Positions 9,317 to 17,863 of a stretch of DNA of 64,000 nucleotides are shown here, in pieces. The stretch comes from Clostridium_AD sp050717515. Lineage in GTDB: Bacteria > Bacillota > Clostridia > Clostridiales > Clostridiaceae. The DNA is taken from positions 62,001 to 126,000 of the forward strand of contig NZ_JBOITL010000022.1 in NCBI RefSeq assembly GCF_050717515.1. Direction: 5' to 3'. The notes below the pieces were generated by a model. The model was not told the DNA's origin. It searched no databases and saw only the letters and a list, made by a program, of their open reading frames with translations. The stretch's first letter is position 1. Each line of letters begins with the position of its first letter. The position numbers and the translations under genes are program-made.

Positions 9317-10764
9317 AAAAAATATTTTTCAACCACTTCCTCGTCACTAAAATGTATAGTTTCCTCCTTTAATATTTGATAATCCTCATGTCCCTTTCCT
9401 GCAATTATAACCGTATCATCGCCTTCTGCCATACTAAGTGCTTTAAAAATCGCTTGCTTTCTATCCTCTATTTTTTCATAGCTACAACTGGTTTTAGCCA
9501 CTCCTATCTCAATATCCGCAATTATCAAGTTTGGCTTTTCCACTCTAGGATTATCTGAAGTAATAACACAGTAGTCACTATACCTTCCTGCTATTTCACC
9601 CATTATTGGTCTTTTACCTATGTCTCTATTGCCACCACAACCAAAAACTAAAATTATTCTACCTTTAGTAATTTCCTTAACTGAGGTTAGTATATTTTCT
9701 AGTCCATCTGGTGAATGGGCATAGTCTACTATAGTTAAAATGCCTTTACTATTTGGTATGGCTTGGAATCTTCCCGGTACCCCCTTCAGCGCCCTAACAC
9801 CCTTTATTATGTCATCTAAATTTAGACCTAGGCAATAGCAACTTGCAATTGCAGCCAATGCATTATACACACTAAATCTTCCTGGTATATTAAGCTTAAC
9901 TTCTCTAATTTCGCCATTATGATCAAGTTTAAAATTCATGCCACTACTTGTATAATTGATATTTGTTGCTCTAAAATCACAGGCATTCTCTATACCATAA
10001 GTTATAATCTCACAATTTGAGGTGGCCCTTATGTCAATTGCAACTGCATCATCTATATTTATTACTGCTTTTTTACACATCTGAAAAAGCTTTAACTTAG
10101 CATTTTTATAATTCTCCATAGTTCCATGCTCTTCTAAATGATCTTGAGTTAAATTTGTAAATACACCAACATCAAATTCACATCCATAGACTCTATCTTG
10201 AGATAATGCACTGGAGCTTACCTCTATAGCTGCATGGGTTGCTCCATAACACAGCATTTCTGCAAAGGATCCTTGAAGCTCGATGGAATCAGGTGTAGTT
10301 GGATTCAACTTTTCCGTTTTCAATTTTTGCCTTGAAATAGCATTTTCTATAGTACCAATAATTCCACATTTAATCTGAAACGTTTCAAGTATTTTTGATA
10401 TAAAATAGCTAACTGAAGTTTTTCCATTGGTACCTGTAACACCTATGATTTTTAGTTTTTCTGTTGGATTTTCATAGTAGTTTTGAGCTATTATAGCCAT
10501 TGATTTTCTTGCTTTTTTAACTTTAATGACTGTAATATTTCCTGGTATATTGGGAATTTCATATTCTACAACCAATGCTATAGCACCATTGTTTATAGCC
10601 TCTAATGCAAAATTGTGTCTATCTATATTTTTATTTTTTACTGCAATAAAAAGTGAACTGCTATCTACTTTCCTTGAATCCCAAGTTATATTGCATACCT
10701 CCAAATTGAGATCCCCCACTAATATCTCATGATCTATTCCTTTTAATAACTCATACAATTTCAT
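9307..10764 (-). CDS. murE: UDP-N-acetylmuramoyl-L-alanyl-D-glutamate--2,6-diaminopimelate ligase
   Basis: 485-residue Mur ligase that adds meso-diaminopimelate to UDP-MurNAc-Ala-Glu in cytosolic peptidoglycan synthesis. Seen: ATP-binding GVTGTNGKTS near residues 110-119, the conserved HLEEHGTM region, the C-terminal GKGHEDYQ motif, and DNPRVEKP, the motif that marks specificity for meso-DAP over lysine. This supports a DAP-type wall as in Clostridium. It is a single gene outside the usual dcw cluster; murF is not adjacent, so it could be a second copy. The ATG at 10764 has AGGAGG upstream (about 10771-10776). Related repeats lie on both sides (9283-9316, 10784-10825). Confidence 0.93.
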   Translation of the reverse strand: MKLYELLKGIDHEILVGDLNLEVCNITWDSRKVDSSSLFIAVKNKNIDRHNFALEAINNGAIALVVEYEIPNIPGNITVIKVKKARKSMAIIAQNYYENPTEKLKIIGVTGTNGKTSVSYFISKILETFQIKCGIIGTIENAISRQKLKTEKLNPTTPDSIELQGSFAEMLCYGATHAAIEVSSSALSQDRVYGCEFDVGVFTNLTQDHLEEHGTMENYKNAKLKLFQMCKKAVINIDDAVAIDIRATSNCEIITYGIENACDFRATNINYTSSGMNFKLDHNGEIREVKLNIPGRFSVYNALAAIASCYCLGLNLDDIIKGVRALKGVPGRFQAIPNSKGILTIVDYAHSPDGLENILTSVKEITKGRIILVFGCGGNRDIGKRPIMGEIAGRYSDYCVITSDNPRVEKPNLIIADIEIGVAKTSCSYEKIEDRKQAIFKALSMAEGDDTVIIAGKGHEDYQILKEETIHFSDEEVVEKYFLSR

Positions 10765-10783
10765 ACTACTTCCTCCTATTAAA

Positions 10784-10825
10784 TTATCATCTGCTGCAGC
10801 TGTTCATCATCTTCGATGCTGCAAT
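10784..10825 (+). repeat. Degenerate copies of the CATCATCT-type repeat upstream of murE
   Basis: Two partial units in tandem (ATTATCATCTGCTGCAG and CATCATCTTCGATGCTGCAAT) in the same orientation as the copy at 9283-9316, so murE is flanked by direct relatives of one repeat. Confidence 0.45.
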
Positions 10826-10938
10826 ATTTACCATTAGTTCCTAATAATTATTATATGCCACAGATTTACTATTTTTATTGTAGATAATGCTTAATATCTT
10901 GCATAAAGTGCTATAATATTAATATCTGAGGTGTTTAT

Positions 10939-11799
10939 ATGGATAATAATGATTCTACGCAAAATATAAAAAGAGGGTACCTTAATGAAGATTTTCTTTT
11001 CTTTAATCTAAAAGATCAGAAAAAAAATGAATTTGAAATTCACTACCATGATTTTAATAAAATAATTGTTTTTATTTCAGGAGAAGTTACATATATAATT
11101 GAAGGAAAGTCTTATAAGCTAAAACCTTGGGATATATTGTTAGTTGGTAAAAATGACCTTCATCTACCAATAATAAGCCCAACTGTGCCTTACGTAAGAA
11201 TGATATTGTGGCTAAATCCATTGTTTTTAGAAGGCCATAATAAAAACAACTGTGATTTACTAAGTTGTTTTCAATTGGCATCTGAGCGAAAGCTCAACCT
11301 TATTAGATTAACCAATGACCATATAACTTCATTAAAACAAAACCTAGCTGACATTGAACAAGAGATGCAAGATGTGGCTTTCGGTAGCACTATATTAAGA
11401 AATGCTTTATTTATTCAGTTCATGGTAAAAATAAATAGATTATTTCTTGGAATGGATATACATGAAAATATTGATGACATTAAATATGACCCTAGAATAG
11501 AAGCTATCCTGAGCTTTATAAATTCAAATCTAGATAGGGATTTATCTATAGACATGCTTTCAAAAGCATTTTATTTAAATAAATATTACTTGATGCACTT
11601 ATTTAAAGAAGAGACAGGCTACACCTTATATAGCTATATTCTAAAAAAGAGAGTTATAAAGGCTGCCAATCTTATAAAAAGTGGCATGCAATCTGGAGAG
11701 GTTTGCGCGCAATGTGGCTTTGGGGATTATTCTAGCTTTGTACGGGCCTTTAAAAAAGAATTTGGGCTATCACCTAAGCAATATTATAAATCCAATTAA
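10939..11799 (+). CDS. AraC-family regulator with cupin sensor domain
   Basis: 286 residues. N-terminal cupin-like ligand domain (about residues 15-150, motif HYHDFNKIIVFISGE) and C-terminal double helix-turn-helix of AraC type (about 185-285, ending FKKEFGLSPKQYYK). A GAGGTG ribosome site precedes the ATG at 10939. It faces away from murE and converges on the MacB-like ABC operon, so its target is not obvious; sugar or small-molecule catabolism is usual for such cupin-AraC proteins but is not shown here. Confidence 0.88.
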   Translation: MDNNDSTQNIKRGYLNEDFLFFNLKDQKKNEFEIHYHDFNKIIVFISGEVTYIIEGKSYKLKPWDILLVGKNDLHLPIISPTVPYVRMILWLNPLFLEGHNKNNCDLLSCFQLASERKLNLIRLTNDHITSLKQNLADIEQEMQDVAFGSTILRNALFIQFMVKINRLFLGMDIHENIDDIKYDPRIEAILSFINSNLDRDLSIDMLSKAFYLNKYYLMHLFKEETGYTLYSYILKKRVIKAANLIKSGMQSGEVCAQCGFGDYSSFVRAFKKEFGLSPKQYYKSN

Positions 11800-11830
11800 T
11801 GCATGAATCAGAGACTGAAAATAGTAACAA

Positions 11831-12529
11831 TTACTGTTTTACAATAATACCATCTTCTATTATAATAGTTTTTTTGCAAAAGCTTGCAAGTTGTTCGTTA
11901 TGAGTAACAAGAATTACTGTGGTATTACTTGTATCATTAATATTTTTTAATATATTAATAATGTTTAAACTATTATTTTTATCTAATGCACCTGTTGGTT
12001 CATCAGCTAAAATTATATCTGGTTTATTAACTAAAGCTCTTGCTATTGCAACTCTTTGCTGTTGTCCACCGGATAATTGAGTGATTTTTTTATTTATAGA
12101 CTCATCCATACCAACTTTTTTTAAAGACTCTATTGCCAATTCTTTTATTTTAGTTTTGCTTAATTGTTTACTTTTACCTAAAAGTAGGTTTCTATATATA
12201 AGAGGTAATTCAACATTTTCAATAACATTATATTCTGTAATCAAAGAAAAATTTTGAAATATAAATCCCATTTTAGTGTTTCTTATTATAGCTAATTCTT
12301 TATCATTATAATTTGTAATATCTTTACCATCAAATTCAAATTTTCCACTAGTACTGTTGTCTAGACATCCAATCAAATTTAACAATGTAGATTTCCCAGA
12401 GCCTGATGTTCCTATAATTGCTAGCATGTCCCCTTTTTCTATACTTAAATTAACCTTATTTAACGCATAAAGAGTTTCCTCTCCATCTCCATATTTTTTT
12501 ACAATTTCTACTAATTTTATATAACTCAA
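11831..12529 (-). CDS. MacB/LolD-like ABC ATPase
   Basis: 232-residue ATPase with Walker A GTSGSGKST, Q-loop FQNFSLI, signature LSGGQQQR, Walker B ILADEPTGALD and H-loop THN, all canonical. It is the last gene of a three-gene operon: two FtsX-type permeases (13727-14860 and 12532-13725) precede it, with gaps of 1 and 2 bases. Such systems export peptides or act in envelope stress; the two half-size permeases probably form a heterodimer. Confidence 0.9.
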   Translation of the reverse strand: MSYIKLVEIVKKYGDGEETLYALNKVNLSIEKGDMLAIIGTSGSGKSTLLNLIGCLDNSTSGKFEFDGKDITNYNDKELAIIRNTKMGFIFQNFSLITEYNVIENVELPLIYRNLLLGKSKQLSKTKIKELAIESLKKVGMDESINKKITQLSGGQQQRVAIARALVNKPDIILADEPTGALDKNNSLNIINILKNINDTSNTTVILVTHNEQLASFCKKTIIIEDGIIVKQ

Positions 12530-12531
12530 AA

Positions 12532-13725
12532 TTAATTCCCCCTTATTAAATCAACAATATTTTTCTTTAATATATTGGATTTATATATTAAAAATGTTAT
12601 AAAAACTAGAGTAATAGAAATGATAAAAGAAGGTATACTAGATTTAATAATTAATAATGTGTTTAAGTCCATTTTTACTACATAATTTGTAACAATTAGA
12701 ATAAGAATAGATATAAAATTAGTTATAAACAGTGACAAAGATATTTCTCCACATACTAATCTTGATAATTCTTTACTTGTTGATCCTAATGCGAATCTAA
12801 TTCCATATTCTCTCTTTCTAAAAGTAATGTAGCTTATTAATATACCTATAAATCCTATGCATGATAAAACAGATAATAAAAATGAGAATGTTAATGTCAT
12901 CATAATCCAAGGTTTGCTAATCCTATATATTTGAATTATCAATTCATTAACTTTAAAAAATTCAAGTGATGTATTACTATACTTAAGTTTTGAAAAATAA
13001 GTTATAAATTCATTTAAGTCCTTCATTTTTTTTGTTGAAACAACAGTGTTACGAGATTTCATTCTAATATCAATACTCTCATCAAAAAAGTATGGTTTAT
13101 CAAATGGTATAATAATAGAATTTTTTAAAGAAGTAATCGATGATTTATCACCTATCCTAGAATTCCAAAAAACAGCATTTTTATTTGTTATTCCTATAAC
13201 TTTTAATTTGAAATCTTTTGGTCGGTTATTTTGCTGCATTTTAGCAGTAATTACATCACCTACATCCCATTTGTTTGATAAATTATTACTAATTATAATT
13301 GGAAGCTCATTTTGGATTTTTTTGTAACTGAAAATTTTATTGCTACCTTTACAAATATCGATATTATATAAATCAATAGCACCTCTATTGAAAAAAACAG
13401 CATTAATCTCGCTTTGATCGACTTTAACTTCGTCTATACAATAACTTCCTATTTTATCAACCATTTTATTTTTTGAAATTTGTTCATGTATTTTATTAAT
13501 TGAATTCAGAGGATCTTCATTTTGTGAACCTACTGAAATTTTAAGTAGTGCTGATGTATCTTTATTAACTAGTTTATTAATGTTATTTTTTACTTCTATG
13601 TTTTTATTTATTAAAGTAAAAGCAAAATTTAAAGATATAAATACTATAATTAATTGAAAAAAAACTAATTTAAACTTTATACCTTGCTTTGTTATAGATT
13701 TAATCAATACTCGTAATCTAAACAT
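12532..13725 (-). CDS. MacB-like ABC permease, subunit 2
   Basis: 397-residue permease: one N-terminal membrane segment (about residues 18-38), an extracytoplasmic MacB-PCD-like domain of about 220 residues, then three membrane segments forming the FtsX domain (about 270-390). This one-plus-three layout is that of MacB. It starts 1 base after the stop of the first permease gene and ends 2 bases before the ATPase, so expression is tightly coupled. Substrate unknown. Confidence 0.85.
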   Translation of the reverse strand: MFRLRVLIKSITKQGIKFKLVFFQLIIVFISLNFAFTLINKNIEVKNNINKLVNKDTSALLKISVGSQNEDPLNSINKIHEQISKNKMVDKIGSYCIDEVKVDQSEINAVFFNRGAIDLYNIDICKGSNKIFSYKKIQNELPIIISNNLSNKWDVGDVITAKMQQNNRPKDFKLKVIGITNKNAVFWNSRIGDKSSITSLKNSIIIPFDKPYFFDESIDIRMKSRNTVVSTKKMKDLNEFITYFSKLKYSNTSLEFFKVNELIIQIYRISKPWIMMTLTFSFLLSVLSCIGFIGILISYITFRKREYGIRFALGSTSKELSRLVCGEISLSLFITNFISILILIVTNYVVKMDLNTLLIIKSSIPSFIISITLVFITFLIYKSNILKKNIVDLIRGN

Positions 13726-13726
13726 A

Positions 13727-14860
13727 CTACTCCCCTTTTAATTCTGTTATAAGATTTAACTTGAAAAACTTTTTCACACTTATTATTGATATTAAAAAAC
13801 TCATTATAACAGTAGCTAAAGAAGTTACTATTATATTTAAATAACTAAATTGCATATCTTGTATATTTAAAATATTTGTGAAATTGTTTTTAACAAATGG
13901 CGTTAATAAATTTGCAACTATAAATGCAGAAACAATAGCACATAATGATACTAATATAAGTTCGATAAATATTTGTTTCCAAATTATTTTTCTGTTTGCA
14001 CCTAAAGCAATACTAATTAAAATATTTTTTTTGTTTTTTAACATTAAATAAAACACTAAAATAATTATATTACTTACAGATACTAATATAATTAAACAAC
14101 TTACAACTGTAGTTATTGACACCGTAGTATAAAACTGAGATAAGTTTTCGCCTATTTCAACTTGGGCTGCCTTTATATTGGGTAACTTATTAACATCATT
14201 TAATATTTCATTCATTTCATTTTTACAATTATCATTGTTTTTCAATAAGTATATGTTAATTGTTTTTATATTTTTTTTCATTTTATCAGGCAAAGATTCT
14301 AATGGAATAAAAACAGAACCTAGATAATTAGAAAAATTACGTAACTTACCTGCAGTACCTATAATTTCAAATTTTTCTCCGCCTAAATTAATATAGTTAT
14401 TTTCACTTATTTTATTAGCTTCTACACCAGTACCTATAACAGCGATTTTAGCTTTTGACTTACTTTCATGTGGGTTTAAGTATCGTCCGCGAGTAATTGT
14501 GGGAATCCATTCCGGTGTTTCATCAAATAGTACTGGTTGAATTGGGATTTGCCACACGCCACCTCCACCAGCTTTTTCTGCCATTAAACCGTCTATTCTG
14601 ATTGCTATTGTTTTTGAATGCTTTTTTAAAATATTCGTTAATTTATCATAATATATGTTATTTAAATCTTTATTAATATTAACGGTAATCAACTGTTGGT
14701 GGCTTAATTTACCATTTGTATAGTCAATATTTATATCTTTGCTACATTTTAAAAAAGTAAATCCAAATGAAATCACTAATATAGCTGAAAAATAACCTAT
14801 ATATATTAAAAAATAATGAAAAAAATTGCTCTTTATTTTTCTTAAAATTAATTTAAACAT
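13727..14860 (-). CDS. MacB-like ABC permease, subunit 1
   Basis: 377 residues with the same layout as its neighbour: one N-terminal membrane segment, a periplasm-type domain (with a glycine-rich AGGGGVW stretch near residue 92), then three C-terminal segments of the FtsX domain. First gene of the operon; GGAGTGACGCA precedes the ATG at 14860. The two permeases are divergent paralogues and probably pair. In Firmicutes such half-size MacB permeases export peptides or toxins, often without an outer-membrane partner; no precursor peptide gene was found beside it. Confidence 0.85.
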   Translation of the reverse strand: MFKLILRKIKSNFFHYFLIYIGYFSAILVISFGFTFLKCSKDINIDYTNGKLSHQQLITVNINKDLNNIYYDKLTNILKKHSKTIAIRIDGLMAEKAGGGGVWQIPIQPVLFDETPEWIPTITRGRYLNPHESKSKAKIAVIGTGVEANKISENNYINLGGEKFEIIGTAGKLRNFSNYLGSVFIPLESLPDKMKKNIKTINIYLLKNNDNCKNEMNEILNDVNKLPNIKAAQVEIGENLSQFYTTVSITTVVSCLIILVSVSNIIILVFYLMLKNKKNILISIALGANRKIIWKQIFIELILVSLCAIVSAFIVANLLTPFVKNNFTNILNIQDMQFSYLNIIVTSLATVIMSFLISIISVKKFFKLNLITELKGE

Positions 14861-15011
14861 TGCGTCACTCCAATATTAATTTTATAGTATTAAAATAAAA
14901 TAGTAGTGCCACCCTTACTACTTTTCATAAAACCTCAATCATGTTAATGTTATAACATAATTTTCTAATTTTCAAGTTATTTTACAATTTGTAATAATTA
15001 CTTAAGATTTG

Positions 15012-15217
15012 TTATAAATTAACTAAGGCGCAATATTCTCTTTGATAATTTTTTTTGTTTTTTCTATGTTTAATAATCATCACAACAATAATTACACTAG
15101 AAGCTGTATAATAAAACAATAGCCTACTAACCCCCATAAGTACCATAACTTTTGGTAGCATTTCCTTTATTTCCATATACTTTTTTCAATATCTTTAACT
15201 TTTAATATCGTATTCAT
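15012..15217 (-). pseudogene. Remnant of an ABC transporter gene cluster
   Basis: A good ribosome site (AAGGAGTG) precedes ATG 15217 and a 16-residue frame MNTILKVKDIEKSIWK, which looks like the N-terminus of an ABC ATPase cut after its first strand. An overlapping frame (ATG 15176, 54 residues, to 15012) encodes one hydrophobic segment and a basic tail, like the end of a permease. Together they suggest an ABC gene set reduced by deletion. The whole gap 14861-15438 otherwise holds only the terminator at 15324-15367. Confidence 0.35.
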
Positions 15218-15323
15218 CTTTATCACTCCTTGTTTATCTCTTACACTACTTTACCATTATTCTATTTTTTCAACTATCGATTTACCTTACCGTAACATTA
15301 CCATTGTATAAGGTTTCGGAGCC

Positions 15324-15367
15324 CAAATAAAGTAGACACAGGCATTTACCTGTGTCTACTTTATTTG
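15324..15367. terminator. Strong bidirectional terminator hairpin
   Basis: Perfect 19-bp arms (15324-15342 and 15349-15367) with a 6-base loop, A-rich on one side and T-rich on the other. It lies between the MerR-methyltransferase gene (minus, ending 15439) and the ABC remnant. Confidence 0.8.
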
Positions 15368-15438
15368 TTTATTTTTACATACTTATAAAAATAAACATCC
15401 CAGGGGTGTTTTCGAAAGAGAACGATTGAGCTTACTAT

Positions 15439-16485
15439 TCAGGCTACTTGAACTACAAAATTGAACTCATCAATTTGAGACACATTTAACCTTTTACCAT
15501 ACTTTCCAAATTCATTTTGTAATAACTCAATGTTTGAATAATACTCGTCTTCAATTTCATCAATTTGTTTTTTTGTTAGACTTTTCATGATTTCTTGCTT
15601 TTGATTTTCATTTTCAAACATAAGGTCTCCAATTATTATCTTTCCATCATTCTTTAAAATCCTTAGCATTTCCTTAATGGCAATTCCCTTTTCCACTTCA
15701 TTCAAGTGATGGAATGCATAGGTGGATACAATAATATCAAAAGTATTATTTTCAAAGGGAATCTTTAAAAATTCTCCTAGTCTCAGTTTTAGCTTTGGAA
15801 ATTTTTCTTTTGCCACATTTAGCATTTCCCTAGATTGATCTAGTCCTGTGATATGAAATCCTTGTGTTAAAAATCGATTTGCAAGATTACCGGTGCCCAC
15901 ACCTATTTCTAATATTTCAACTTCTTTATCTATATCCCTGGTTGCTTTTTTAAAAATCGTATCTAAAATCACTTCATAGTTTTTATAAATTTTCAAACTA
16001 CCTATATCTCTTTTTACATCTTTATCATAGTTTTTTGCCCATCCATCAAAATCCCATTTATCCTTCCAGTTTTCTTTTATTTTATATATTTCATTCATCT
16101 TTTTAATGGATTCAATAATGCTTATATGATATTTTTCATCATTTGCATCATAGATTGTATCCATTATTTCTTCCAGAGAACTTTGAATCAGTTTTGCTCT
16201 ATGAACTTCATTGTTTATAATTTCCCACTGCTTATAAAAATGATTTAATACATTATTCTTATAATCATTCTTCAATATATCTTCTATATCTTCTATAGGT
16301 ATATTTAATATTCTATACATAAGAATGGTCTGTAATTTTATTAAGTCCTTATCTGTATAATAGCGATAATTATTTTCCTCATCCCGCGCAGCTATTATTA
16401 GCCCCTTTTTCTCGTAAAATCTAATCTTATTTGTTGTTATATTAAACAATTCTGCCACTTCTTTAATACTATACTTTATTTCCAC
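15439..16485 (-). CDS. MerR-family regulator fused to a SAM-dependent methyltransferase
   Basis: 348 residues. Residues 1-75 are a MerR winged helix (YSIKEVAELFNITTNKIRFYEKKGL) and about 76-135 the dimerisation helix. Residues about 145-330 are a class I methyltransferase with motif I EIGVGTGN (193-200) and a Methyltransf_11-type core. In most MerR proteins this C-terminal part is a ligand-binding domain, so here a methyltransferase replaces or doubles as sensor. GTG start with AGGTGG upstream. Its own promoter (16552-16582) has the 19-bp spacer and dyad typical of MerR control, so it is autoregulated. The methyl acceptor is unknown; drug or toxin inactivation with feedback is a reasonable guess. 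Confidence 0.85.
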   Translation of the reverse strand: MEIKYSIKEVAELFNITTNKIRFYEKKGLIIAARDEENNYRYYTDKDLIKLQTILMYRILNIPIEDIEDILKNDYKNNVLNHFYKQWEIINNEVHRAKLIQSSLEEIMDTIYDANDEKYHISIIESIKKMNEIYKIKENWKDKWDFDGWAKNYDKDVKRDIGSLKIYKNYEVILDTIFKKATRDIDKEVEILEIGVGTGNLANRFLTQGFHITGLDQSREMLNVAKEKFPKLKLRLGEFLKIPFENNTFDIIVSTYAFHHLNEVEKGIAIKEMLRILKNDGKIIIGDLMFENENQKQEIMKSLTKKQIDEIEDEYYSNIELLQNEFGKYGKRLNVSQIDEFNFVVQVA

Positions 16486-16551
16486 TTCTCCACCTCATAC
16501 CAATAGATTTTTTAGAAGGTAAGTTTTAAGCTTAATCTCTAACTTAATTAT

Positions 16552-16582
16552 AGTATAAACCTTTACCTTAGGCGAAGGTCAA
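16552..16582 (-). promoter_or_regulatory. MerR-type promoter with 19-bp spacer and central dyad
   Basis: On the minus strand TTGACC (16577-16582) and TATACT (16552-16557) are separated by 19 bases instead of 17. The dyad ACCTT-CGCCT-A-AGGTA-AAGGT overlaps and fills the spacer. This is the known arrangement at which MerR proteins unwind DNA to activate. It reads into the MerR-methyltransferase gene, about 60 bases downstream. Confidence 0.85.
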
Positions 16583-16593
16583 GTGGTGAAATA

Positions 16594-17352
16594 TCACAGG
16601 CTATTTTCATCAAGAAATTTAATAAATTTCTTTTCTGATAAGATTTCATTTGTTACAAATTCACCATTAAAGAAAAAGCTATATGTTGTAAATGGTGATG
16701 GTGCATTTTTTGCACTAACTAAATTTTCATATTTATGTATAGTTAATTCAACACTTCGCTTATTAGCTATTTCTTTTATTATTTGAACATATTTTTCTGT
16801 ATGTGGACATTGATTGGAATAATATACTACCAACCCATCTTCTAAAATTTTGCTTTCTTTGGCACAATTTTTAAAAGATGGTTTTTCTACACCTTCTTCA
16901 AAGGGAAGATACAAAAGTTCATAATATGGCTTGGCAGTGTCAGCTACTTTAAACCCTTTATATTTCAAATGTTTTCCATCACTTAGATATGGAATTTTAT
17001 CTTTTGATGAAAGTACAGCAATTCCTTTTTTTCCTATAAATTTACTATCTTTAATACATTCATCTATTAATAGATTTGATATTCCTTTTCCTTTATATTG
17101 TCCAGAAACCCAAAAGCAATCAATAACCATATATTCATCTGCGTTAATTGGATACCAAGCTTTTTCACCAGGTATATATTCAATAAACACTTTACCTCTT
17201 ACATTTGCTTTTTTAAAAATAAGTCCGTCTTTAAATCGTTCTTTAAGCCAGTCTTTTTTAGACTTAGCACAACATTCCCCTTTTTTTTCAGCAATAGCAC
17301 AACATATATGTTCTTTATCTATATTGTTTTTTGTTATCTGAATAAGTTCCAT
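16594..17352 (-). CDS. GNAT acetyltransferase with YoaP-like C-terminal domain
   Basis: 252 residues, the size of Bacillus YoaP. N-terminal GNAT fold (about 1-150) with acetyl-CoA loop GQYKGKGISNLL, then a C-terminal YoaP-like thioredoxin-type domain (about 165-250) that includes YYSNQCPHTEKYV. Two Cys-rich spots (CCAIAEKKGECCAKSK near residues 17-32) are notable and may bind metal or arsenic-type ligands; this is inference. A palindrome containing the motif TGACATAATGTTGTCA lies just upstream (17382-17425) and resembles the site before the neighbouring zinc-ribbon gene, so the YafY regulator at 17864-18799 may control both. The substrate is unknown. Confidence 0.8.
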   Translation of the reverse strand: MELIQITKNNIDKEHICCAIAEKKGECCAKSKKDWLKERFKDGLIFKKANVRGKVFIEYIPGEKAWYPINADEYMVIDCFWVSGQYKGKGISNLLIDECIKDSKFIGKKGIAVLSSKDKIPYLSDGKHLKYKGFKVADTAKPYYELLYLPFEEGVEKPSFKNCAKESKILEDGLVVYYSNQCPHTEKYVQIIKEIANKRSVELTIHKYENLVSAKNAPSPFTTYSFFFNGEFVTNEILSEKKFIKFLDENSL

Positions 17353-17381
17353 AATAATTCTCCCTTTATTTCATTAAATGA

Positions 17382-17425
17382 TACCACATATAATCTGACA
17401 ACATTATGTCATATTATATGTGGTA
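17382..17425 (-). promoter_or_regulatory. Operator palindrome before the YoaP-like gene
   Basis: Arms 17382-17400 and 17407-17425 are 19 bases with one mismatch. The core at 17396-17411 (TGACAACATTATGTCA) matches 17808-17823 at 14 of 16 positions. There is no U-run after it on the minus strand, which argues for an operator rather than a terminator. Confidence 0.6.
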
Positions 17426-17473
17426 CCATTTTTCTATTCTTTATTAAGTTTCACAATTTTGAAATAATCGCTA

Positions 17474-17731
17474 TTATTTTTCCCATCTTTTAAGCTTAGG
17501 AAAAGTTTTTTTCAAAAGCTCCCTTGCTTCGTCTTCATCCATTCCATCTTCCTTCATAAAAGGAACGCAAATCTCAATTTCTTCTTCCATAGTTATGTTT
17601 ACTGAAGTGAAATTTCCTTTTTGGTAACAGTAAGTGCAATAATCAGTATTAGGAGTTCCGTCACTATTTGTACCAAAAACCTCCTTAGAATTCATAGGCA
17701 TACCGCAGCTTTGACAAATTGAATTTTCCAT
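17474..17731 (-). CDS. Small zinc-ribbon protein (PF12674-type)
   Basis: 85 residues. N-terminal zinc ribbon with CxxCGMPM and, about 23 residues later, CTYCYQKG (four cysteines), then an acidic helical tail with FMKEDGMDEDEAR and PKLKRW. This is the putative zinc-ribbon family often found next to YafY/GyrI-type regulators. The ATG at 17731 is chosen because GAAAGGGG lies 8-9 bases upstream; a start at 17752 would sit before the ribosome site. It lies between the YafY regulator and the YoaP-like gene, and its upstream region has the shared operator core at 17808-17823. No enzymatic role is known. Confidence 0.85.
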   Translation of the reverse strand: MENSICQSCGMPMNSKEVFGTNSDGTPNTDYCTYCYQKGNFTSVNITMEEEIEICVPFMKEDGMDEDEARELLKKTFPKLKRWEK

Positions 17732-17807
17732 GATATTATCCCCTTTCAACATACAAATGCTTAACTTTGCATTTGATTATTATATTTTTATTATAACTAA
17801 ACAAACA

Positions 17808-17823
17808 TGACAACAATATGTCC
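17808..17823 (-). promoter_or_regulatory. Operator core before the zinc-ribbon gene
   Basis: TGACAACAATATGTCC, near-palindromic and related to the core at 17396-17411. It overlaps the likely -35 region; TATAAT (17790-17795, minus) lies about 15-17 bases further downstream. Flanking AAACA/TGTTT extends the symmetry. Confidence 0.55.
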
Positions 17824-17863
17824 TGTTTAATTATAAATTAAAATTTTTTATTTATTTCTTTGA

